From: Betaproteobacteria bacterium
Lineage (GTDB): Bacteria; Pseudomonadota; Gammaproteobacteria; Burkholderiales; Casimicrobiaceae
Length of the DNA stretch: 6,133 nt
NCBI GenBank assembly: GCA_003153335.1
Contig: PLYG01000575.1
Location: 2,142-8,274, forward strand
Reading direction: 5' to 3'
A program made the translations under genes and the position numbers. Under the pieces are notes generated by a model, which was given only the letters and a program-made list of their open reading frames with translations, searched no databases and was not told where the DNA came from. Positions 1-5,291 of this stretch are shown here, in pieces (the first letter of the stretch is position 1; every line of letters begins with the position of its first letter).

Positions 1-807
1 GGGCATAGGCGGCAGATCGCCGAAGTCCATCCAGGATTCTCCCGGGCCGTGATAGTCCGATCCGCATGAGGCAAGAAATCCGAAGCGCAGCGCGTAGGTC
101 GCATATTCGGCGTATTGCGCGTGCGTATGACTGCTGGTCAACACCTCGATCGCATCGCCGCCGCGGTCCCTGAATTCGGCCAGCAGTTCCTGCATACCGG
201 CCCGGTTGACCTTGTAGCGCCCGGGATGGGCGAGTACCGCCTGGCCCCCGGCGCCATGGATCCAGCCCACCGCGTCGGCAAGCGATGCCCACACATGTTC
301 GACGTATCCCGGCTTGCCGGGAGTCAGGTAGCGCTTGAACACTTCGCGGACGTCCTTGACTTGGCCGGTTTCGACCAGAAATCGCGCAAAGTGGGTCCGG
401 CTGAGCAACTGCTCGTTCGCAGCGAACCTGACGGCGCCTTCGAAAGCGCCGGGAATTCCCGCCCGCTCCAGGGATTCTCCGATCAGCCGGGCGCGGCTAA
501 GGCGGCCGGACCGGATCACGCGCATCCCTTCGACCAACGGCGGCGAATCGGGATCGATCCCTAGCCCCACTATATGCAAAGTCAGATCACGCCAGCTAAC
601 CGAGAGTTCGGTGCCGTCGATGAATTCCAGACCCTTGCTGGCCGCCGCGTCCCTGGCTTCGGCCAGGCCGGCAATTTCGTCGTGGTCGGTCAGCGCCAGC
701 ACGTTGACGCCACGGGCGGCAGCGCGTTCGACCACCGCGCTCGGGGTAAGCGTTCCGTCCGAAACGGTTGAATGGCAATGCAGGTCGTAGCGCGGCTGGA
801 CGGTCAT
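1..807 (-). CDS. PHP-domain phosphoesterase, RNase AM/YciV (TrpH-like) family, C-terminus cut by window edge
   Basis: Read on the minus strand from ATG at 807-805, the frame stays open for 269 codons to the window edge. Proteins of this family are about 280-295 residues, so only a short C-terminal tail is missing. PHP metal-site motifs appear in order: DLHCHSTVSDG (H10, H12, D17), ALTDHDE (D41, H42), GTELS (E67), H78 in HIVGLGID, AVLAHPGRY (H194), IEVLTSSHT (H227) and GSDYHGPG (D251, H253). The SRTHFARFLVE block (136-146) lies in the insertion typical of the YciV/RNase AM subgroup. The E. coli member is a cytosolic 5'-3' exonuclease that trims rRNA 5' ends and degrades short oligonucleotides. 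The same role here is inferred from the motifs. The gene is divergent from the HTH gene and has no clear Shine-Dalgarno before this ATG. The only doubt is the exact substrate. Confidence 0.9.
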   Translation of the reverse strand, partial: MTVQPRYDLHCHSTVSDGTLTPSAVVERAAARGVNVLALTDHDEIAGLAEARDAAASKGLEFIDGTELSVSWRDLTLHIVGLGIDPDSPPLVEGMRVIRSGRLSRARLIGESLERAGIPGAFEGAVRFAANEQLLSRTHFARFLVETGQVKDVREVFKRYLTPGKPGYVEHVWASLADAVGWIHGAGGQAVLAHPGRYKVNRAGMQELLAEFRDRGGDAIEVLTSSHTHAQYAEYATYALRFGFLASCGSDYHGPGESWMDFGDLPPMP

Positions 808-831
808 GAATGAACCAGGTGAACTTTGCCG

Positions 832-840
832 ATTCTAGCA
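832..840 (-). promoter_or_regulatory. Candidate extended -10 promoter for the PHP gene
   Basis: The minus strand reads TGCTAGAAT at 840-832, an extended -10 (TGn) followed by TAGAAT, one mismatch from TATAAT. It would start transcription near 825, leaving a leader of about 18 nt before the ATG at 807. No good -35 hexamer is visible 16-18 bp upstream, which fits an extended -10 promoter. This is motif matching by eye only. Confidence 0.45.
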
Positions 841-907
841 CCGGCCCGAGGAATCTCGCCGCGATGATGATCGCATATGCCTGTGTCGGCGTCCGGGTGC
901 CGGCCTT

Positions 908-947
908 GGTTGTGGCACAGAGCAGACACCCGTCGTGTGCCACAACC
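908..947. repeat. Perfect 12-bp inverted repeat with 16-nt spacer (putative operator)
   Basis: GGTTGTGGCACA at 908-919 is exactly complementary in reverse to TGTGCCACAACC at 936-947, with a 16-nt spacer. The right arm ends just before the candidate -35 of the HTH gene (951-956). The element lies upstream of both candidate transcription starts of the divergent genes, so it probably works as DNA rather than as an RNA hairpin. No T-run follows on either strand, which argues against a terminator. A further GTGCC at 897-901 can also pair with the left arm. A regulator binding site is inferred; the binding protein is unknown. Confidence 0.5.
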
Positions 948-950
948 GTC

Positions 951-979
951 TGGATATAGCAAATGGGACAATTTATGCT
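951..979 (+). promoter_or_regulatory. Candidate sigma-70 promoter for the HTH gene
   Basis: TGGATA (951-956; 4 of 6 matches to TTGACA) and TATGCT (974-979; 4 of 6 matches to TATAAT) are separated by 17 bp. Transcription would start near 986, giving a leader of about 86 nt before the GTG at 1072. That leader would contain the small ORF at 1055-1075. TACTAT at 995-1000 is an alternative -10. The assignment is tentative. Confidence 0.3.
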
Positions 980-1054
980 AGACTTATTCCATCGTACTAT
1001 CTTGTGTTCTGGAAAGCCCGGTGCGTCTGCAACGCGGTGCCCAGGAAGGCTTTA

Positions 1055-1075
1055 ATGCTAACGGAGTGTTGGTGA
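1055..1075 (+). CDS. Six-codon leader ORF overlapping the start of the HTH gene
   Basis: ATG at 1055 opens a peptide MLTECW that ends at TGA 1073-1075. It has the best ribosome binding site near this gene: AGGAAGG at 1043-1049, five bases before the ATG. Its stop overlaps the GTG start of the HTH gene as GTGA (1072-1075), the arrangement seen in translationally coupled gene pairs. Ribosomes loading at the strong site could terminate here and re-initiate on the GTG. No known leader peptide is recognised. The alternative is chance, because very short ORFs are common and the HTH gene may instead start at GTG 1021, in which case this would lie inside its coding region. Confidence 0.3.
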   Translation: MLTECW

Positions 1076-1419
1076 AACTGTTTGATCGTATCCTGAATCC
1101 GCGGGACATCCGGCGCAAGCTCGGCATGAACCAGGAGCAATTCTGGACGAAGATCGGGGTCACCCAGAGCGGTGGATCCCGTTATGAAAGCGGACGGGAC
1201 ATGCCCAAGCCCGTGCGCGAGTTGTTGCGCCTGGTGCACGTGGAAAACATCGATCTGTCGCGCGTGCGCCGCGAGGACTTCGAGATCATCGAATTCCTCA
1301 AGGATACGCATCCCGACTTGTACAAGAGTTTGCGTATGGCCGTGAGATCGCGGGAGCGCAGTCCAAGTTCGCTCGAAGAATCTCCGCGCACGCCCCCGGG
1401 TTCACCGCAACAGTCCTGA
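1072..1419 (+). CDS. XRE-family helix-turn-helix transcriptional regulator
   Basis: A 115-residue protein from GTG 1072 to TGA 1417-1419. The helix-turn-helix spans roughly residues 7-42: the NPRDIRRKLGMNQEQFWTKI stretch supplies the first helices, and IGVTQSGGSRYESGR holds the recognition helix. It continues with MPKPVRELLRLVH and a conserved-looking segment around DFEIIEFLKDTHPDLYKSL. The tail is rich in Ser, Pro and Arg and is probably disordered. No ligand or enzymatic domain is present. I chose GTG 1072 because GGAG at 1063-1066 sits five bases upstream and because related proteins, as I recall them, begin shortly before the NPR motif. GTG 1021 in the same frame, with GGAAAG at 1011-1016, would add 17 residues. 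Its position just upstream of ppsA on the same strand makes ppsA or itself a plausible target, but this is inference. Confidence 0.82.
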   Translation: MKLFDRILNPRDIRRKLGMNQEQFWTKIGVTQSGGSRYESGRDMPKPVRELLRLVHVENIDLSRVRREDFEIIEFLKDTHPDLYKSLRMAVRSRERSPSSLEESPRTPPGSPQQS

Positions 1420-1432
1420 GCCCGGAAGGGCT
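1419..1432 (+). terminator. Weak terminator-like hairpin at the end of the HTH gene
   Basis: AGCCC (1419-1423) and GGGCT (1428-1432) pair around a GGAA (GNRA-type) tetraloop, starting on the last base of the HTH stop codon. The stem is only 5 bp and the following sequence (GTCGGATTTCC) has no real T-run, so termination is uncertain. It may only stabilise the mRNA 3' end. Confidence 0.25.
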
Positions 1433-1460
1433 GTCGGATTTCCTGTGATTTCGCTCCGGC

Positions 1461-1478
1461 GAGACAACAAATTGTCTC
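1461..1478. repeat. 7-bp inverted repeat upstream of ppsA (putative operator)
   Basis: GAGACAA (1461-1467) and TTGTCTC (1472-1478) form a perfect inverted repeat around CAAA. It lies about 42 bp upstream of the candidate ppsA -10 and about 88 bp before the ATG, where activators or repressors often bind. As an RNA it would be a short AT-containing stem without a T-run, so a protein site is more likely than a terminator. The neighbouring HTH protein is one candidate ligand; this is not shown by the sequence. Confidence 0.4.
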
Positions 1479-1519
1479 GATCGCCGTGCTGCATCGCACA
1501 ATAAGCTCCCCAGAAGCGA

Positions 1520-1525
1520 TACAAT
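1520..1525 (+). promoter_or_regulatory. Candidate -10 hexamer for ppsA
   Basis: TACAAT (1520-1525) matches TATAAT at five of six positions and lies 40 bp before the ATG, giving a leader of roughly 35 nt. No good -35 is present 17-18 bp upstream (GCACAA/CACAAT), so the promoter may need an activator. That would fit the inverted repeat at 1461-1478. A modest ribosome binding site, CGGAAA at 1556-1561, lies four bases before the ATG. Confidence 0.35.
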
Positions 1526-1565
1526 TTCGCCGCGTATTGTCGCGCGCTTATCTGCCGGAAATCAC

Positions 1566-3953
1566 ATGAATTCGAGTCCTTACGTCGTGTCGTTTGATCG
1601 CTTGCGAATGACCGATGTGGACAAGGTCGGCGGCAAGAATGCGTCCTTGGGAGAAATGATCAGCCAGCTTGCGGCGCAGGGCGTGCGAGTGCCCGGCGGA
1701 TTTGCCACGACCGCCGAGGCATTTCGGGGTTACCTGAAAGCCAATCGACTCGACCAGCGCATCGCCAGCCGCCTTGGCCCCGTCGACGTAGAAGATGTGA
1801 TGGAGCTCGCGAAGGCGGGCGCCGAAATTCGAGGATGGATGACGGCTGCGCCCCTACAGCCGGAACTTCGGGATGCGATAGCCGCAGCGTATGCGGCAAT
1901 GGTCGCGCAGACAGGCGAAGAATTTTCGGTGGCGGTCCGATCCTCTGCAACAGCCGAGGATTTGCCTGATGCGTCATTTGCCGGGCAACAAGAAACATTC
2001 CTTAACATCAATGGATTGAACAATATACTTCATGCCATAAAGGAAGTATTCGCGTCACTCTACAATGACCGGGCCATTGCCTATCGCGTCCACAAGGGAT
2101 TCGTCCACGCCGAAATCGCCCTATCGGCTGGGGTGCAGCGCATGGTTCGCAGCGATCTGGGCGCCGCGGGCGTCATGTTCACGCTGGACACGGAATCCGG
2201 GTTTGACCAGGCCGTTTTCGTGACCTCTTCGTATGGCTTGGGAGAAACCGTCGTGCAGGGCGCAGTCAACCCCGACGAGTTTTACGTCTACAAGCCCAAT
2301 GTTGCCGCCGGCCGCCCGGCTGTGCTGCGTCGAACGTTGGGCGAAAAGGCCATCAAGATGGTTTTTTCGAACGCGCAATCTGCGGGAAAGTCGGTTGCGA
2401 CCGTGGATGTGCCAGCCGAGGAGCGTGCCCGGTTTTCACTCAGCGACGCCGAGGTCGAAGAGTTGGCGCGCTTTGCGTTGATCATTGAACGCCACTACGG
2501 GCGGCCCATGGACATCGAATGGGGCCGCGACGGACAGGATGCCAAGCTGTACATCCTGCAGGCTCGGCCCGAGACGGTAAAGTCACAGCAGGGCAAAGGC
2601 GCGCAAACCAAGTTCAAGCTGGGCAGCAAGTCCACGGTGCTGGCGACCGGGCGGGCGATCGGACAAAAGATCGGGCAGGAGAAAGTGCGCCTGATACAGA
2701 GAACGAACGAAATGGAGCGGGTACAACCCGGCGACATCCTCGTGACCGACATGACCGATCCGGACTGGGAGCCCGTGATGAAACGGGCGGCGGCCATTGT
2801 CACCAATCGTGGCGGCCGGACGTGCCACGCTGCCATTATCGCGCGCGAACTCGGGGTGCCTGCCGTGGTGGGGTGTGGCGATGCGACCAGCGTCCTAGTG
2901 GACGGGCAGGTGGTGACGGTCAGCTGCGCCGAGGGCGACACCGGAACTGTCTACGAGGGAATGCTTCCTATCCTGACCACCGAGGTGCTGCTCGGGGCAA
3001 TGCCGCCGTCGCCGGTCAAGATCGCGATGAACGTCGGCAACCCAGAACTCGCGTTCGACTTTTGCCAGATTCCCAACGAGGGCGTTGGCCTCGCGCGCCT
3101 TGAAATGATTATTAACAATGGAATAGGAATCCATCCTAAAGCATTACTGGAATATGGGTGGAATCCGGCCTGGCTGCCCGAGGACATCCGCGCAAGAATA
3201 GGCGCCAAGGTTTCCGGCTATCCAAACCCCGTAGAGTTCTACGTCGAAAAGATCAAGGAAGGGGTGGCCCCGATCGCTACGGCATTCTGGCCCAAGCCGG
3301 TCATTGTCCGGCTGAGCGATTTCAAATCCAACGAGTATTCCAACCTCATTGGCGGGCAACTCTATGAACCACATGAGGAAAACCCGATGCTCGGCTTCCG
3401 GGGTGCCTCGCGCTACATTTCCCCGGAATTCTATGAGTGTTTCCAGATGGAATGCCAAGCGCTCAAACGGGTACACGACGACATGGCGCTGACGAACCTG
3501 GAAATCATGGTGCCGTTTGTGCGGACCTTAGGCGAAGCGGACCGCGTGATCGGGCTCCTGGCGCAGAACGGCCTTTCGCGCGGGGAAAACGGGCTGCGCG
3601 TGATCATGATGTGCGAAATCCCGTCCAATGCGATTCTCGCGGACCGGTTCCTCGAACGTTTTGATGGATTCTCCATCGGCTCCAACGACATGACCCAACT
3701 GACGCTGGCAGTGGATCGGGATTCAGGCGGATCGATCGCGGCGACGTTTGATGAACGTGACGAAGCGGTCAAGGCCATGCTCTCGATGGCGATTGCCGCC
3801 TGCCGCAAGGCTGGCAAGTATGTCGGTATCTGCGGGCAGGGGCCTTCGGATCATCCCGATTTGGCTGTCTGGCTGTCCGACCAGGGAATCAATAGTATTT
3901 CGCTCAATCCCGATTCGGTGGTCGACACGTGGATGTTCCTCGCCCGGCGCTAG
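1566..3953 (+). CDS. ppsA: Phosphoenolpyruvate synthase (pyruvate, water dikinase)
   Basis: A complete 795-residue protein, close to the 792 residues of E. coli PpsA. It converts pyruvate, ATP and water to PEP, AMP and phosphate in the cytosol, the entry to gluconeogenesis from three-carbon substrates. The N-terminal ATP-grasp domain shows VGGKNASLGEM (21-31), VRSSATAEDLPDASFAGQQ from about 124 (R125) and LQARPETV (331-338). The central swivelling domain carries the phospho-accepting histidine in GGRTCHAAIIARELG, H421, matching E. coli H421. The C-terminal TIM-barrel has RLSDFKSNEY (R582), GFRGASRY (R612), MMCEIPSN (E684), IGSNDMTQL (N707, D708) and the catalytic cysteine C756 in GICGQGPSDHP. 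All key residues are intact, so it should be active. The usual betaproteobacterial partner, the bifunctional PSRP-type kinase/phosphorylase for PpsA, is not in this window. The gene is followed after 19 bases by a small membrane-protein gene. Confidence 0.98.
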   Translation: MNSSPYVVSFDRLRMTDVDKVGGKNASLGEMISQLAAQGVRVPGGFATTAEAFRGYLKANRLDQRIASRLGPVDVEDVMELAKAGAEIRGWMTAAPLQPELRDAIAAAYAAMVAQTGEEFSVAVRSSATAEDLPDASFAGQQETFLNINGLNNILHAIKEVFASLYNDRAIAYRVHKGFVHAEIALSAGVQRMVRSDLGAAGVMFTLDTESGFDQAVFVTSSYGLGETVVQGAVNPDEFYVYKPNVAAGRPAVLRRTLGEKAIKMVFSNAQSAGKSVATVDVPAEERARFSLSDAEVEELARFALIIERHYGRPMDIEWGRDGQDAKLYILQARPETVKSQQGKGAQTKFKLGSKSTVLATGRAIGQKIGQEKVRLIQRTNEMERVQPGDILVTDMTDPDWEPVMKRAAAIVTNRGGRTCHAAIIARELGVPAVVGCGDATSVLVDGQVVTVSCAEGDTGTVYEGMLPILTTEVLLGAMPPSPVKIAMNVGNPELAFDFCQIPNEGVGLARLEMIINNGIGIHPKALLEYGWNPAWLPEDIRARIGAKVSGYPNPVEFYVEKIKEGVAPIATAFWPKPVIVRLSDFKSNEYSNLIGGQLYEPHEENPMLGFRGASRYISPEFYECFQMECQALKRVHDDMALTNLEIMVPFVRTLGEADRVIGLLAQNGLSRGENGLRVIMMCEIPSNAILADRFLERFDGFSIGSNDMTQLTLAVDRDSGGSIAATFDERDEAVKAMLSMAIAACRKAGKYVGICGQGPSDHPDLAVWLSDQGINSISLNPDSVVDTWMFLARR

Positions 3954-3972
3954 TTCAGTTCGCCCAAGTGCC

Positions 3973-4431
3973 TTGAAAGAGCCGGCTTCCATCCGGGTTG
4001 CCCTCCGCCCGTCCCGTCTGATTACCGGCTGGCTGGTTGGCCTGCACGGAGCAACGCTGGTGCCGCTATGGTGGTCGGCGTTGCCGGTCTGGGCTGGCGC
4101 GGGGCTGGCAATCGCAATTGCCCTTCACGGCGGGTGGGCGATCCGGCGATTTGGGCGGCTGCAGAGTCCACGGTCCGTGGCCGGCATCGCCCTGCAACCC
4201 GGCGCCGGCTGTACGCTGACAGCCCGCAACGGCGCCGAGTTCAGCGGTCCGGTCGACCCTTCGACACTGGTCATTGGCTCTCTGGTCATACTGTCCGTCA
4301 AGGGGTCAGCCGGGCATCCACGCTCCCGCGCGATTGTCGTGCGGGACATGCTCGACGAGGACGATTTCCGCCGGCTCAGGGTCGGCCTGAAATGGGGCGG
4401 ATCTCAGGAGCCCGACGGCAGCAAGGCCTGA
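3973..4431 (+). CDS. YgfX/CptA-like small membrane protein
   Basis: A 152-residue protein if started at TTG 3973 (MKEPASIRV...); no in-frame ATG or GTG exists between the ppsA stop and the hydrophobic region. Two transmembrane helices are visible at about 16-34 (ITGWLVGLHGATLVPLWW) and 37-57 (LPVWAGAGLAIAIALHGGW), joined by a short turn. A soluble C-terminal domain with short beta-like segments follows (VAGIALQPGAGCTLT, FSGPVDPSTLVIGSLVILSVK, SRAIVVRDMLDEDDFRRLRVGLKWG). This plan and the VVRDMLDEDDFRRLRVGLKW ending resemble YgfX, the inner-membrane partner of SdhE/CptB in gammaproteobacteria, where it has been described as a toxin affecting MreB/FtsZ. No sdhE lies next to it here. It follows ppsA by 19 bases and may be cotranscribed with it. 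No Shine-Dalgarno is seen, so the start is uncertain. Function unproven. Confidence 0.72.
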   Translation: MKEPASIRVALRPSRLITGWLVGLHGATLVPLWWSALPVWAGAGLAIAIALHGGWAIRRFGRLQSPRSVAGIALQPGAGCTLTARNGAEFSGPVDPSTLVIGSLVILSVKGSAGHPRSRAIVVRDMLDEDDFRRLRVGLKWGGSQEPDGSKA

Positions 4432-5180
4432 GCATCGATGACCTTTCCGCGATACCGGTCTGTGTCCGGGCCGAGCAGTGTCAGGTAGAGCGAGGCCAGC
4501 GATTCGACGGGACGCAAGACAGCGGGATCATCGCCAGGGTGGGTACGGCGGCGCATCGGGCTGGCAATGGGACCGGGGATGACACCCATCACCGCCAGGT
4601 TGGGTGTGTTTTCCCACTCATCTGCCAGCACATGCACCAGGGCTTCCAGCCCCGCTTTTGCGGCCGCGTAGCTTCCCCAATAGGCCTTCGGTTCATGACC
4701 GCGTGTGTCCAGCGTAAAGATGACCTTGGCCGCCGGTACCCGCCTGAGCATGGGGAGCATGGCACGCGTCAAGGCTGCCGGCGCAGCCAGATTCACCCTC
4801 AGGGTCGAGATCCAGTCCTCCATCGTGTGCTGCTCGAACGGCGCCAGGCGTCTGAGCGATCCGGCGCAGTGCACGATCGCGTCCAGTCGTCCCAACTGCT
4901 TGTTGATTGCCTCGGCTGCGTCGGCGTAGGCGTGGCTGTCAGCCTTTTCAAAGTCCAGTGGCAGGATCGCAGGTTCGGGCGCGCCCGACTCCAGGATCGA
5001 ATCGTAAAGCGCCTCCAGCTTGCGCACCACCCGGCCGTGCAAGGCAACGGTGGCGCCCGCCTGGGCAAATGCGCGCGCAAGGACTTGCCCCAGCCCACCG
5101 GTGGCGCCGGTGACCAGAACTACGCCACCGCGTGGCTGCGGTCGGCCCGAGTCGGACGCATCAGATGGCAAATCGGTCAT
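4404..5180 (-). CDS. Short-chain dehydrogenase/reductase, YciK-like
   Basis: A 258-residue SDR from ATG 5180-5178 to TGA 4406-4404. The Rossmann dinucleotide motif is LVTGATGGLG (22-31). HGR (48-50) after strand 2 suggests NADP(H) preference, and D76 in PLDFEKA follows the adenine-binding pattern. VHCAGS (103-108) replaces the usual NNAG. N130, Y171 and K175 (YAAAK) of the active site are present. The catalytic serine, expected 13 residues before Y171, is an aspartate (D158 in FTLDTRG). The AYWGSYAAAKAGLEALVHVL block and the PGPIASPMRRRTHPG segment are closest in my memory to E. coli YciK, whose substrate is unknown. A TTG 12 codons upstream is a less likely start. It is cytosolic, with no signal peptide. 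It converges on and overlaps the YgfX-like gene by 28 bases. Confidence 0.88.
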   Translation of the reverse strand: MTDLPSDASDSGRPQPRGGVVLVTGATGGLGQVLARAFAQAGATVALHGRVVRKLEALYDSILESGAPEPAILPLDFEKADSHAYADAAEAINKQLGRLDAIVHCAGSLRRLAPFEQHTMEDWISTLRVNLAAPAALTRAMLPMLRRVPAAKVIFTLDTRGHEPKAYWGSYAAAKAGLEALVHVLADEWENTPNLAVMGVIPGPIASPMRRRTHPGDDPAVLRPVESLASLYLTLLGPDTDRYRGKVIDAQALLPSGS

Positions 5181-5244
5181 TGAACTTGGCGGGAAATGTG
5201 CTGGGCCCGCCGGCAAAGGCTGCCGACTCCAGTCCCGGGGCGGG

Positions 5245-5271
5245 AAAATCGGCCGGCGGCGGGCCAGCCGA
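5245..5271 (-). terminator. Probable intrinsic terminator after the repeat-protein gene
   Basis: On the minus strand, TCGGCTGGC (5271-5263) pairs with GCCGGCCGA (5257-5249) around a CCGCC loop: 9 bp with one G-T wobble. The stem runs into TTTT (5248-5245). It begins 20 bases after the stop at 5292, the right place to end the repeat-protein transcript. The U-tract is short. The remaining gap down to the SDR start holds no clear promoter; only a small CGGCA/TGCCG repeat (5211-5225) is visible. Confidence 0.5.
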
Positions 5272-5291
5272 CAGTGCAGGCGTCGGAATTA

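Noticed and set aside
115..790. Overlapping plus-strand open frames opposite the PHP gene
   Set aside because: The minus strand carries every PHP metal-site motif in order over this stretch. The plus-strand products are Arg/Ala/Ser-rich with no family resemblance.
596..943. Minus-strand open frame of 115 codons overlapping the PHP start and the inverted repeat
   Set aside because: It is out of frame with the PHP gene and its product is an Arg/Gly-rich frame-shift version of the PHP N-terminus.
908..947. Inverted repeat as an intrinsic terminator
   Set aside because: Neither strand has a T-run after the stem, and it sits upstream of, not after, both flanking genes.
1072..1419. HTH protein as the antitoxin of a toxin-antitoxin pair
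   Set aside because: No toxin-like small gene lies next to it, and its sequence resembles a stand-alone betaproteobacterial regulator rather than HigA or HipB types.
2495..2941. Minus-strand open frame of 148 codons inside ppsA
   Set aside because: It is antisense to the conserved phosphohistidine domain of ppsA and has no recognisable motifs.
3748..3972. Upstream in-frame extension of the YgfX-like gene into ppsA
   Set aside because: The frame is open back to ATG 3748, but the extra residues are an out-of-frame reading of the conserved ppsA end and add no plausible domain.
4068..5183. Long plus-strand open frame of 371 codons antisense to the SDR gene
   Set aside because: It has no recognisable domain and its composition is that of an antisense shadow in GC-rich DNA. 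The minus-strand SDR in the same place has clear conserved motifs.
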